DNA of 64,000 nt. It comes from UBA8437 sp964646205. GTDB taxonomy: Bacteria > Planctomycetota > Planctomycetia > Planctomycetales > Planctomycetaceae. Position 1 is the stretch's first letter, and every line of letters begins with the position of its first letter. The notes beneath the pieces were generated by a model, which saw only the letters and a list, made by a program, of their open reading frames with translations, ran no database searches and was not told the DNA's origin. The stretch covers positions 1-64,000 of the forward strand of contig CAZYAZ010000011.1 in assembly GCA_964646205.1 (NCBI GenBank), in the 5' to 3' direction. Shown in pieces: positions 1 through 8,624 of this stretch. Both the position numbers and the translations under genes were made by a program.

Positions 1-22
1 GGTTCGAGTCCCTCATCGCCCA
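1..22 (+). tRNA. 3' end of a tRNA (cut by window edge)
   Basis: The window opens with a T-loop (TTCGAGT, 3-9), the 3' half of the T stem (CCCTC, 10-14), a 3' acceptor strand (ATCGCCC, 15-21) and discriminator A at 22. No CCA is encoded. The 5' acceptor strand would read GGGCGAT, which is common in bacterial tRNA-Val, but the anticodon is outside the window so the isotype is only a guess. Bases 23-268 hold nothing I can identify. Confidence 0.75.
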
Positions 23-268
23 CTCGCGTGTTTCGTACCAACTCGCAATGCGTCGCGAACCCTGGCAGTCGCCGTTCACCTGGACCTGCCCGTGGCCGTG
101 ACGGTGCGGAAGAACGCGACTGAATCGGCAGTCAAAGAAAGGATGCAGAAACGTGCATCTTGGATCGTGCACTGACAGCGATTCCTTGAAGAACCACCTG
201 TCCGCCATCGACCGGTTTGAGATCCTTTTCGCTCGACCCCTCGCCCCAATTTCTGTGAGCCCAAGACA

Positions 269-1132
269 GTGACGAACAACTCATTGAGAGGCCTGATGTG
301 TTTTCTGGTGGTGGGCATGGTGAGTCTTTCGGTCATTGGCCGAACTCCGGTGGTTGCCTTGGCCGGTGGCCAGGCCAGGGAGGCGGACGGGCACGTCGGT
401 ACGCTGGTCGTTGTTGGTGGCGGTGGGACCCCGGAACCTGTTGCCCGCCATTTCGTCAGGCTCGCCGGCGGCAAGTCGGCACGGATCGTGGTGTTGCCCC
501 AGGCTTCCAGTCGCCAGGACCGGGGAGTGTCATCGGCCAGGATGTTCAAAGCGTTGGGTGCAGAGGCTCTGATTGTTGCATTGGAGAACCCACGACGGGC
601 ACGGGTGCAGATCGATGCCGCGACAGCCATCTGGTTTTCCGGCGGAAGCCAGGCTGCATTGTACGAGGCACTCGACAAGGCAGGCCTGGTCAAGGTGATT
701 CAACAGCGTCACGCCGCGGGGCTCGTGATTGGTGGAACCAGTGCGGGTGCGGCGGTGATGTCGTCTGTCATGATTCCACGCAGCCCCGAAACGCCCGGCC
801 TTGTGGCCGGCAACACTCCGGCGATCCCTGGCCTGGGCCTGGCTCCGGAACTGATCATCGACCAGCACTTCGTCCGGAGAAAACGGATGAATCGCCTGGT
901 CGGCATCGTGATCGATCACCCGGGTCGCATTGGCGTGGGGATCGGAGAGGCCACGGCTATTATCGTCAACGGGCGGCGGTTCCGGGTCATGGGCAAGAAC
1001 AGCGTGGTCGTGATTGACTCGCGTGGGGCCAAAATTGGGCGGGCCGGTCGGAGCGAACGACAATCGGTCCGGGGACTGCAACTCCATGTGTTCAGGGATG
1101 GCCAGGAATTCCGGTTTCCCAAAAAAGGATGA
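269..1132 (+). CDS. Exported cyanophycinase-like peptidase (family S51)
   Basis: A 287-residue serine peptidase related to cyanophycinase, the exopeptidase that cuts beta-Asp-Arg dipeptides from cyanophycin. Visible family marks are the nucleophile elbow GGTSAGA with Ser158, the upstream WFSGGSQ segment (122-128) and the DQHF segment around residue 198. The N-terminus is a signal peptide (hydrophobic 9-32), so the enzyme is probably exported, like the extracellular CphE/CphI types. The GTG at 269 gives a positively charged n-region. An ATG at 296 has a better ribosome site (GAGAGG) and is the alternative start. No cyanophycin synthetase is present in the window, so scavenging of external polymer or another isopeptide substrate is inferred. 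Confidence 0.82.
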   Translation: MTNNSLRGLMCFLVVGMVSLSVIGRTPVVALAGGQAREADGHVGTLVVVGGGGTPEPVARHFVRLAGGKSARIVVLPQASSRQDRGVSSARMFKALGAEALIVALENPRRARVQIDAATAIWFSGGSQAALYEALDKAGLVKVIQQRHAAGLVIGGTSAGAAVMSSVMIPRSPETPGLVAGNTPAIPGLGLAPELIIDQHFVRRKRMNRLVGIVIDHPGRIGVGIGEATAIIVNGRRFRVMGKNSVVVIDSRGAKIGRAGRSERQSVRGLQLHVFRDGQEFRFPKKG

Positions 1133-1200
1133 TTCGTGCGTGGCGTGGTGGAAGTTGCTGTTGTGTGCTGGTGGCGAGTGTTGTGGAGTCTTGAGAAAAA

Positions 1201-2121
1201 ATGAACACGCACAACGACTCCTCCGCTTCTGTCCCGCTACCGTTTGCCATGAGACCGGCGTCAACCGACTGGGAAGCGTTTGCGTTGGATGGATCGGGGA
1301 CTTGCCATGGTTGGGCCTGGTTCCGGCCACCGGCGGCACCCCAGGGGGTGGTGTGCCGGTTGGCTGACGGCACCGTGACGACGTTGCGTGGGCTGGCGAT
1401 GGTGACCGGGATTGATCCCTCGGTGGTCTCGATGTGGGTTGTTTTTGGGACCCCGTGTGCGGGTCCCTCGGCTGTGGGGATGCTGGATCAGCCGCTGGTG
1501 CCTCCGCAAGGTGCGGTCGATACCAATATCACGATCCACACGGGAGCTGGTACCGCTGTGCCCGTGGGCATGGTTCCGGTGGCGATGAATCAGCCGACAA
1601 TGACCGGCGGCGTGGGAGGGATGGTTGACGAAGGGGTGTACTCGGCCGTTGCAGCACACTGGACGGCCATCCAGGCCGCCACCGTCAAGCTGGAGATGCT
1701 GCGAAAACAGATTGACGACCTGATGATGCAACTCAACAGCCTCAATCGTGATCTCACCTACGACGAGGTGGGACATTCGACCCGGCAGGACAGGGACGCG
1801 TGGGATGACGCCAGGCGTTGGATGCGGAATGCGTCGACCCAGTTGTCACGGTGCCAGAAGGCCTGCGATGTTGGTGACACCCAATCGGTGGGCAAGAAAG
1901 AGTGGCTCCAGAACATCCACGACAACTTCATCGTGACACGGCAGCCGGTCGACAACATCCAGGGGGTCGTGAGCGAGTTCGAGTACTTCCGCAAGCTGCT
2001 GATCAACCTGGAGAGCCAGGTCACCGGGACCCTCTCCAGTGCCAGTACGGACGGCTTGAATCGTGGCCGACGGGTGTTGGCGGAAATTGCCACGAAGATC
2101 CGCCGCGCCAAGTCGAGGTGA
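1201..2121 (+). CDS. Hypothetical protein with central coiled coil
   Basis: A 306-residue protein I do not recognise. Residues 1-140 are Gly/Pro/Val-rich and low in charge with no signal peptide. Residues about 155-190 (AATVKLEMLRKQIDDLMMQ and following) and the last 80 residues are amphipathic and probably helical or coiled coil. The C-terminal half resembles a helical bundle with scattered Arg and Trp. It lies 68 bp downstream of the cyanophycinase on the same strand and faces the RTX gene tail to tail. Codon use matches the neighbours, so the gene looks real, but no function can be assigned. Confidence 0.6.
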   Translation: MNTHNDSSASVPLPFAMRPASTDWEAFALDGSGTCHGWAWFRPPAAPQGVVCRLADGTVTTLRGLAMVTGIDPSVVSMWVVFGTPCAGPSAVGMLDQPLVPPQGAVDTNITIHTGAGTAVPVGMVPVAMNQPTMTGGVGGMVDEGVYSAVAAHWTAIQAATVKLEMLRKQIDDLMMQLNSLNRDLTYDEVGHSTRQDRDAWDDARRWMRNASTQLSRCQKACDVGDTQSVGKKEWLQNIHDNFIVTRQPVDNIQGVVSEFEYFRKLLINLESQVTGTLSSASTDGLNRGRRVLAEIATKIRRAKSR

Positions 2122-2153
2122 TCGCCGGCTGGTTGGCTACTCGCCTGGCTGGA

Positions 2154-4688
2154 TCAGGGATCGATCCATCCGGGCAGGAAGATGAATGCCTCGTCGATGA
2201 TTGCCGTCGGGTCGTCGATCGCATCCTGGCCGTTGCCGGCGGCGATCGTGTCGTTCCCGGCCTGGCCCCTCAGCGTGTCGTCCCCGTCTCCACCCAGTGC
2301 CACGTCTGGATCGGCGCCGCCCAGCAGCCGGTCATTGCCGTTTCCACCGGTCATCGAATCGGAACCCGACGCACCGATCAGCAGGTCGTTGCCCAGTAGT
2401 CCGGCGAGTTGGTCGTCGTCCTGGCCACCGTCGATGCGGTCGTCGCCATCGCCTCCGGAGAGCGAGTCGTCGCCCTGTCGGCCCAGCAGTGTGTCGTCGT
2501 CTGCTCCACCGTAGATCAGATCGTTGCCGGTGCCACCGACGAGGGTGTCCGTGCCGCTGGCACCCAGCAGGCTGTCGCCTCCGCCTCCGCCGGAAATCCA
2601 GTCGGCACCGCTGCCGCCCTCGAGTTGGTCCTCGCCCTGTCGGCCGTACAGGTGATCGTCCATCGAACCGCCCAACAGGGTGTCGTTGCCGGCCCCGCCG
2701 ATTAGCGTGACCGGTCCCGGAAATGTCGAGGCGTCAATCGAGTCGTTGCCACCGCCAGCCTTGATCCAGGCGGTGTCGATGTCAACAAGGGTGTCGAGGC
2801 CGATCCCCTGCATTTGCCCGTTGACCAGCACGATGTTGCCGTTGATCAGTTCGTCGAGACGATCGGTGCCGGTGCCTCCATCGAGTTGATCATTGCCCAA
2901 GTCGCCGCGGAGCCGGTCGTCTCCGGCTTCTCCTGCGAGTTGGTCGTTGCCCGTTCCGCCATCGAGCCGATCGTTGCCATTTCCGGCGGTGAGGCTGTCG
3001 TTTCCGGCCTGTCCGCGGAGCTTGTCGATTCCAGCACCGCTGGTGATCACATCGTCGCCGCTGCCGCCGAGAATCTTGTCGTTGCCGCCTCCCGATTGCA
3101 GTGTGTCGTCTCCGCCGGCTCCATTGATTGTCACGGGCCAGTCGACCGCCGAGGTGTCGATCGTGTTGGACGATACGCCTCCGATCAACTGTGCGGATTC
3201 GATGTTGGTGAGTTGGTCGGTGCCCAGTCCGGTGAGCGAGTTGCTTTCGAGCGTGAAGTCGGAGTCGGCCCACTCGAAGACGCGATCGTGGCCGGCGCCG
3301 CCGTCGAGCGTGTCGAAGCCGGGACCGCCCTGGAGCACATCGGCACTGCTTCCCTGGCCTCGCAGGATGTCGTTGCCCAGTGACCCGTCCATCGTGTCGG
3401 CGCCGCTTCCACCACCGAGCGTGTCGTTACCATCTCCGCCGCTGATCGAGTCGTCACCAGCGTTTCCGTTGAGCACGTCGTGGCCCCATCCGGCCTGCAG
3501 CGTATCGGAACCGGCACCGCCGGTGAGCATCACGTTGCCGGTGAATGCGGTCGTGTTGATCAGGTTGGCGCTGTTTCCACCGGTCAGTCGGGCGTATTCC
3601 AGATCGTTGCCCAACTGGTCATCGCCCAGACCGCTCAGCGAGGAATCGGACAGTGTGAAGTCGGTGTCGGCTGATTCAAAGAGCAGGTCCAGGCCGGTGC
3701 CTCCGGAGATCCAGTCGTCCCCGTCGGCTCCCGTGATCGAGTCGTTGCCCGCGTAGCCGAAGATCGTGTCGTCACCTGCGAGCCCGTGTAGAGTGTCCTG
3801 GCCATCTTCACCCTCGATGAGGTCGTTGCCGTCGCCACCCTCGATCCAGTCGTTGCCGGTGTGGCCGAACAGCCGGTCGCTGCCCCCGTCGCCGTAGATC
3901 GCGTCGTGTCCGCTTCCGCCATCAATCGTGTCGACTCCCGAGTCGTCGACCAGGCAGATGCCGACGTTGGCAGGGTCGCAGAAGACCCCACCGTACAGCG
4001 TGTCGTTGCCCGCCTCGCCGATCAACGAGTCGTCGTCGAGTCCACCGTAGGCGAGGTCGTTTCCGGATCCGCCCGCGAGGCCATCGTTGCCCGCCTCGCC
4101 GATTATCGAGTCGTCGCCGGCTTCTCCGTAGATCACGTCGTCGCCGTTTCCACCGTGGATCTGGTCGCCGCCATCACCACCGTAGATCAGGTCGTCCCCC
4201 GAACCGCCATCGGTTCGGTCGCCGTAGATCAGGTCATCACCGTCACCGCCGTCGATCACGTCGATGCCACTGCCACCGATGATCGTGTCATCGAAGCCAC
4301 TGCCGGCAATCGTGTCGCTGCCACTGCCGGTGTCGACAACCAGGCTGTCTGGTCCACCGGCGAGTGAAGGGAAGCTCAACGCGTTGACGGTGGACAGGTC
4401 GATTTGGTCGTTGCCGTCCCCGGTTTCGATCGACATCGAGATCACATCGGTGGCTGCGACGGTTGATCCCCAGCCCACTGCCACGACTGATCCACCCTGG
4501 TTCTGGATGGTGAGTGTCGTGGAAGCGTCGTCGGTGGTGAATTCCAGGTGGCCGATACCGGGATCGAAATCCCAGAAGAGGGTCAAAAGCGTGCGGTCTT
4601 CCAGTGATTCCACGACAGGGACCGGGTTCAGGCGACGTCGGTTTCGACGTGCGCGGCGACAGAGGGTCAGCCAGGTGGGCAGCCGCAT
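2154..4688 (-). CDS. Large RTX (hemolysin-type calcium-binding repeat) surface protein
   Basis: 844 residues. The N-terminus has an Arg-rich stretch (11-19) followed by VESLEDRTLL (26-35), the LEPR-xLL-type motif found at the start of many very large planctomycete surface or secreted proteins. From about residue 115 to 825 the chain is built of GGxGxDxhx nonapeptides, which fold as calcium-binding parallel beta-rolls in the RTX family. Three longer non-RTX modules interrupt the repeats at about 336-400, 470-535 and 612-670; each has a pattern like DFTL..SL.GLG.DQL followed by a TGP/FPGPVT-type strand. No catalytic domain or type I secretion partner is visible. Start ATG at 4688 has GGAG eight bases upstream. 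Probable role: extracellular or cell-surface structural/adhesive protein. Confidence 0.9.
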   Translation of the reverse strand: MRLPTWLTLCRRARRNRRRLNPVPVVESLEDRTLLTLFWDFDPGIGHLEFTTDDASTTLTIQNQGGSVVAVGWGSTVAATDVISMSIETGDGNDQIDLSTVNALSFPSLAGGPDSLVVDTGSGSDTIAGSGFDDTIIGGSGIDVIDGGDGDDLIYGDRTDGGSGDDLIYGGDGGDQIHGGNGDDVIYGEAGDDSIIGEAGNDGLAGGSGNDLAYGGLDDDSLIGEAGNDTLYGGVFCDPANVGICLVDDSGVDTIDGGSGHDAIYGDGGSDRLFGHTGNDWIEGGDGNDLIEGEDGQDTLHGLAGDDTIFGYAGNDSITGADGDDWISGGTGLDLLFESADTDFTLSDSSLSGLGDDQLGNDLEYARLTGGNSANLINTTAFTGNVMLTGGAGSDTLQAGWGHDVLNGNAGDDSISGGDGNDTLGGGSGADTMDGSLGNDILRGQGSSADVLQGGPGFDTLDGGAGHDRVFEWADSDFTLESNSLTGLGTDQLTNIESAQLIGGVSSNTIDTSAVDWPVTINGAGGDDTLQSGGGNDKILGGSGDDVITSGAGIDKLRGQAGNDSLTAGNGNDRLDGGTGNDQLAGEAGDDRLRGDLGNDQLDGGTGTDRLDELINGNIVLVNGQMQGIGLDTLVDIDTAWIKAGGGNDSIDASTFPGPVTLIGGAGNDTLLGGSMDDHLYGRQGEDQLEGGSGADWISGGGGGDSLLGASGTDTLVGGTGNDLIYGGADDDTLLGRQGDDSLSGGDGDDRIDGGQDDDQLAGLLGNDLLIGASGSDSMTGGNGNDRLLGGADPDVALGGDGDDTLRGQAGNDTIAAGNGQDAIDDPTAIIDEAFIFLPGWIDP

Positions 4689-4797
4689 GTGAGAGTCTCC
4701 GAGGCCCGAACGGGAAAGCAGGGGGGCGCGCGGATGATCTGTGAATCGCCGGGATCGTGCAAGACGAGTCCGGTGTCGATTGAGAGCGAGCCGGGTT

Positions 4798-4820
4798 CCG
4801 ATTTCAGATCATGAAATCGG
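4798..4820. repeat. Perfect 9-bp inverted repeat over the cysH stop codon
   Basis: CCGATTTCA (4798-4806), five-base loop GATCA, TGAAATCGG (4812-4820). The TGA stop of the APS reductase gene (4804-4806 on the minus strand) is inside one arm. No T-run follows, so it is not a standard intrinsic terminator. Confidence 0.8.
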
Positions 4821-5595
4821 CTTCGCGGCCCAGCACCTTGTCGATCAGTGGCTGGGGCAGCTCGACGGCCGTCTGGGTGTCGGAGTCCAGGTCGGTGGGG
4901 TTGATACCACAGTAGGCCTGCCAGGGGCCCAGGTGTCGCCAGCGTCCGGCTCGTCGTGGTTCGTTCTCCAGGACCGGAGTCGTGCAGCGATTGCAACTGA
5001 CGGTCGGGTACCCCTGTTCGTGCAGCGGGTTGAGGATCACGGAGTGTTCGTCGATGTAGCCGTTGAGGCTGTCGTCATCGAAGGTCACCAGTGGGTTGAC
5101 CCGCACGACGTTCATGTCGGGGTCGGCGGCGAGGATTGGACAGAATGAACGTTGTCCACCCTCGCTGCGCCGCAGGCTCCCGATCAGGCAGTCGAACTGG
5201 TCGGCGACGGCCCGCAACGGTTCGATCTTCCTCAGCCGGCAGCATTCCTTTTGTCCCTCGGGGGTGCAATACAGCACGCCCAGTTCGGCTGTCTGCTCGT
5301 CCATTGTCTGCGGCGGAGTCAGCGTACGAATCTCCAGTCCGCAGGCCTCGCCAATCGCGTCCCGCGTGGCGAGTGTTTCCGGGAAATTGACCCCGGTGTC
5401 CACGAACAGGATGGGGATGTCGAGTTCGAGACCACCGATCATGTGACAGACGACCGAGCCTGCTCGTTGTAGCGCCGAGATGGCTGCCACGCGTCCTGGA
5501 AACGTCTCCGCGGCCCATCGCAAGAGTTCCTGCGGGGTGCGAGACTCGAACGCCTTGTTGCGTTCCGAAAGGTCAGCCTGTGTGAGGCGGGGCAT
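4804..5595 (-). CDS. cysH: Adenylylsulfate (APS) reductase, 4Fe-4S type
   Basis: 263 residues of the PAPS/APS reductase family, which reduces activated sulfate to sulfite with thioredoxin or glutaredoxin in the cytoplasm. Two cysteine pairs, Cys118-Cys119 (KECCRLRKIEPL) and Cys201/Cys204 (SCNRCTTPV), form the CC...CxxC pattern that binds the 4Fe-4S cluster of APS-using enzymes, so APS rather than PAPS is the likely substrate. The nucleotide-binding SALQRAG segment is at 40-46 and the IGSLRRSE arginine segment at 138-145. The C-terminal catalytic motif, usually ECGLH, is here YCGIN: the nucleophile Cys229 is kept, but the Glu and His are changed. Start ATG at 5595. It stands alone; no other sulfate assimilation genes are nearby. 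Confidence 0.9.
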   Translation of the reverse strand: MPRLTQADLSERNKAFESRTPQELLRWAAETFPGRVAAISALQRAGSVVCHMIGGLELDIPILFVDTGVNFPETLATRDAIGEACGLEIRTLTPPQTMDEQTAELGVLYCTPEGQKECCRLRKIEPLRAVADQFDCLIGSLRRSEGGQRSFCPILAADPDMNVVRVNPLVTFDDDSLNGYIDEHSVILNPLHEQGYPTVSCNRCTTPVLENEPRRAGRWRHLGPWQAYCGINPTDLDSDTQTAVELPQPLIDKVLGREADFMI

Positions 5596-5724
5596 GGGTG
5601 AGGCGACGAATTGGAGAGTTGTGAGTGATCCGCGTCATTTCGGTTTTAGGGTGACCAGCGGCGAGGGTCAACGAAGGCGAGGTGAAGCCCGATTTCCATT
5701 TCGTGTGTTCTCCATCCGCGCAAA

Positions 5725-5763
5725 CAAAAAAACGCCGACCACCCGCGAAGGAGTGGCCGGCGT
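5725..5763 (-). terminator. Rho-independent terminator of the DUF1598 gene
   Basis: Read on the minus strand: ACGCCGGCCAC (5763-5753), a ten-base loop, GTGGTCGGCGT (5742-5732), then a T-run (5732-5726). The 11-bp stem has one mismatch. It lies 30 bp after the stop of the gene ending at 5793. Confidence 0.85.
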
Positions 5764-5792
5764 CAAAAGGAGATTCCGCGTTGTCGAATTGT

Positions 5793-7517
5793 CTACTTGG
5801 TGAGCCGGGCCGTTTTGGTTGGCACGACGACATCCCACCACCAGCGGTCGCTGGCGAGGCTGGCTGGCCGGGCGGCCGGGGCGATTCCATTGAGCCGGGG
5901 AGTGGCCTTGATCGTCTTGCGATCGGCCAGCAGGCTGCCGAGGTCGGCCCGCACTCCACCGGCGACCTGCACGACCACGTCGTGGCCGTTGTAGACGCGG
6001 TGGTTGACCACCGAGTCGACGGTGCGGGGCACCGGATGCACGGCGGGACGAAACTCACCGTGATTGCCAAAGACGCCCATGTCCCAACCTGCCTGCTCGG
6101 CCAGTCCCTGGCGGTTGACCAGGGCGGCGACCAGGGCCAGGTCAAAGATGTTCTGCAGGTCGGAGAACACGCGATCCTTCCTGGACAGTTCGGCGTAATG
6201 CTCGGTGAAGTTCCGGGCAAAAGTCTGGTTTGACCCGTCGGCCTGGCCCGTGGCGACTCGTTCCCCGCGGGCGTTGACGAACTCGTTCTCGGACTGGCAC
6301 AGCACGGCGGGACCGACCAACTGGAAGGCGTCTCCGGCGGCACTGTGCAGCACCTGGCTGTACTTCATGGACAACCACCATCTCAAGGCGTCCAGCGAAC
6401 TGTCTTTCCGCTCGTCGGCCGACATCAGTCCGAAGATGCCCGGCACGTCTTTTCCGGCATCGAGCTGGCCGATTCCGATCAGCTTCATCTTGTAGTCGGC
6501 TTCGACCAGCACGCGAGCGACACGCGAATCGGCCGGGACACCGGTGATGGTGATGTCCTGGCGACCCAGGGCCTTGCCCAACTGGGTGGTCCAGTTCTTG
6601 ACAGCCGCGGGAGCCAACTCGCCCTTGCGGTTGGAGCGTGTGACAAAATCGTTGATTCGCTTGAGTCCCTCGGGACGCGGGTCGATCGAACAACCGATCA
6701 CGCCACCACCCTCGGCCGTGAAGGCTCGCAGGACGGTGACCAGGTCATCCAGTTGCAGAACGGGGTGGCCACTGGTGGCGCCGATCGCTGTGCCCGAGGC
6801 CTTGCTGACCTGGAAACCCTCGGCCGGACCACCGATCACGATGTCGCCGGTCTCCGGGTAGGTGAACACGAACCGCACCTGCTGGAGTCCGGCGAGGTGC
6901 CGGATGTCCGAGGGCAGGGGTTCCCCGGCGTCGAGACGACGAGCGACTTCCTGCTCGAGGCGGGCCAGGGACACCAGTCGCAGGCGACTGCGACGGGTGA
7001 TGTTGGCGTTGTCGTTTCCGGCAGCAACGATCTGGTTGAGTTCTTGCAGTCGGCCGGAGGTGTCGGCGACGGCAATTCTGGTCAACAGGCCACTGGGATC
7101 GACGTGGATTCCGGCCATCTGGTCGGTGTCGGAGATCGTTCCACCGGATCCGTCGACGTCTTCCCACGGACCGCTGGTCTCGCTCTGGATCAACTCGGTC
7201 AGGCCTTCAAAATCTGCCTGGTTGCCACCGGCAATCGTCTGTTGCGGCCGGGCGTGTGCCGGGCTCGAGTTGTCAACGGACGGCTGCCGCGGTGTCGCGG
7301 CCGTGTCGACGGTGTGGGACGGGGCAGGAGTGGCCACGGGCTGAACCTGCACTACGGCCGCCGCCGGCGTGTTGACCGGTCGCGGTGGTGTGGTTCGAGC
7401 CATCACCGCCAGGGCACCGATCACCAGGGCAAAGCCGGTGGCAGCGACCCACATCGGGGTGCGATGGTTGGGTCGGCGACGGTTGAGATAGGCTTGTCTG
7501 GGGTCTCGGGCTGACAT
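5793..7517 (-). CDS. DUF1598 planctomycete-specific membrane-anchored protein
   Basis: 574 residues. A short Arg-rich N-terminus is followed by one membrane segment (about 22-40) and a Pro/Thr/Ala-rich linker to about residue 100, so the bulk of the protein is probably periplasmic. The segment from about 190 to 270, with GEPLPSDIRHLAGLQQV and FTYPETGDIVIGGPAEGF, matches the DUF1598 pattern known from Rhodopirellula-type genomes. A second region (about 440-545) is also well formed but unassigned. No catalytic residues can be named. It is monocistronic, with a clear terminator downstream (5725-5763). The function is unknown; the family is a good taxonomic marker for Planctomycetota. Confidence 0.85.
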   Translation of the reverse strand: MSARDPRQAYLNRRRPNHRTPMWVAATGFALVIGALAVMARTTPPRPVNTPAAAVVQVQPVATPAPSHTVDTAATPRQPSVDNSSPAHARPQQTIAGGNQADFEGLTELIQSETSGPWEDVDGSGGTISDTDQMAGIHVDPSGLLTRIAVADTSGRLQELNQIVAAGNDNANITRRSRLRLVSLARLEQEVARRLDAGEPLPSDIRHLAGLQQVRFVFTYPETGDIVIGGPAEGFQVSKASGTAIGATSGHPVLQLDDLVTVLRAFTAEGGGVIGCSIDPRPEGLKRINDFVTRSNRKGELAPAAVKNWTTQLGKALGRQDITITGVPADSRVARVLVEADYKMKLIGIGQLDAGKDVPGIFGLMSADERKDSSLDALRWWLSMKYSQVLHSAAGDAFQLVGPAVLCQSENEFVNARGERVATGQADGSNQTFARNFTEHYAELSRKDRVFSDLQNIFDLALVAALVNRQGLAEQAGWDMGVFGNHGEFRPAVHPVPRTVDSVVNHRVYNGHDVVVQVAGGVRADLGSLLADRKTIKATPRLNGIAPAARPASLASDRWWWDVVVPTKTARLTK

Positions 7518-7757
7518 GACTGGGTCTCCATTCGTCCGGCATCAGGGCCGGTGAGTTCATCCCACGGGAGGGATGCGATAATCTAGGGATCGTCTACCTA
7601 GAGCATTGTGCAGCTTCGGCAAGTCGTCAAACAAATTCCTCGGTCAGTCCCTACGCTCGTGGGTCAGACAATCCGAACAGGTCTCGCGTCAATTCGAAAC
7701 CGTAAAACCGTTCCGATCGTCACAGGCGGTTGTCTTTCATTTCACAGGGGTTTCCAG

Positions 7758-8624
7758 GTGCCGGAGTTGCCAGAAGTCGAGACGATGGTTCGGGGAATTG
7801 CCGGACACGTGATCGGCCGCCGGTTGGCTGCAGCGGGTCGTTACCGTTGCCGGTACCGGCCGATCGAAATCACCCCGTCGGCTGCGGTCATCCGCCGTCG
7901 GGTTGCCGGTGCAACGATCACCGGGGTGCGGCGGATCGGCAAACGGGTCATTATTGATCTGGAGACCGACGATTCGTTTGTCATCGAACCACGTATGACC
8001 GGTTTGATGCTCGTGACTGACCCGCCCGACCGGAGTCACTTGCGGTACCGTTGGCAAATGGAACCGAGTTCCGATCCGGGGCTGGTGGATGAGCTCTTTT
8101 TCTGGGATCGCCGTGGACTGGGCACCATCCGTTTGCTGACCTCCGAGGAACTGGCCAAGCGGTTGGGACCACCTCGCCTGGGACCCGATGCCCTGGAACT
8201 GGGTGTCGCGGACTGGCGGCGGTTGTGCAGTAGGACGGGACGGGCGATCAAGGTGGCGATGCTCGACCAGTCACTGGTTGCTGGAATTGGCAACTTGTAT
8301 GCGAGTGAGATCCTGTTTCGTGCCCGTATCGATCCCGCGCGGCCGGCTGACTGTATTGCCGACGCGGAAGCTGGCAGGCTGTCGCGAGCTGCTCGCACGG
8401 TGCTGAATGAGGCGATCCGACACGAGGGGTCGACGTTGTCCGACGGTACGTACCGCAACGCGTTGAACCAGGACGGCGGTTACCAGAATTCGCATCGTGT
8501 CTATGATCGGGCGGGTGAACCCTGTCCGTGCTGTGAAGTACCGATTGTTCGAGTCGTCCAGGCTCAGCGATCGACGTTTTTCTGTCCGGCATGCCAGCCG
8601 GCGACCGGGTGGGAGGTGGCGTGA
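7758..8624 (+). CDS. mutM: Formamidopyrimidine-DNA glycosylase
   Basis: 288 residues. Base-excision repair glycosylase/AP lyase that removes 8-oxoguanine and formamidopyrimidines. The protein begins PELPEVETM, so Pro2 (N-terminal nucleophile after Met removal) and Glu3 are in place only if translation starts at the GTG at 7758; this fixes the start although the frame stays open upstream to 7608. AGGGG lies eight bases before it. Lys62 (GKRVIIDLE) is the conserved beta-hairpin lysine, and the C-terminal zinc finger is Cys256/Cys259 with Cys276/Cys279. The gene overlaps the RNase D gene by one base (TGATG), so the two are co-transcribed. Confidence 0.95.
   Translation: MPELPEVETMVRGIAGHVIGRRLAAAGRYRCRYRPIEITPSAAVIRRRVAGATITGVRRIGKRVIIDLETDDSFVIEPRMTGLMLVTDPPDRSHLRYRWQMEPSSDPGLVDELFFWDRRGLGTIRLLTSEELAKRLGPPRLGPDALELGVADWRRLCSRTGRAIKVAMLDQSLVAGIGNLYASEILFRARIDPARPADCIADAEAGRLSRAARTVLNEAIRHEGSTLSDGTYRNALNQDGGYQNSHRVYDRAGEPCPCCEVPIVRVVQAQRSTFFCPACQPATGWEVA

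Noticed and set aside
2154..4688. Dense short repeats that might be a CRISPR or satellite array
   Set aside because: They encode in-frame GGxGxDxhx peptides with varied codons, as expected for RTX protein repeats.
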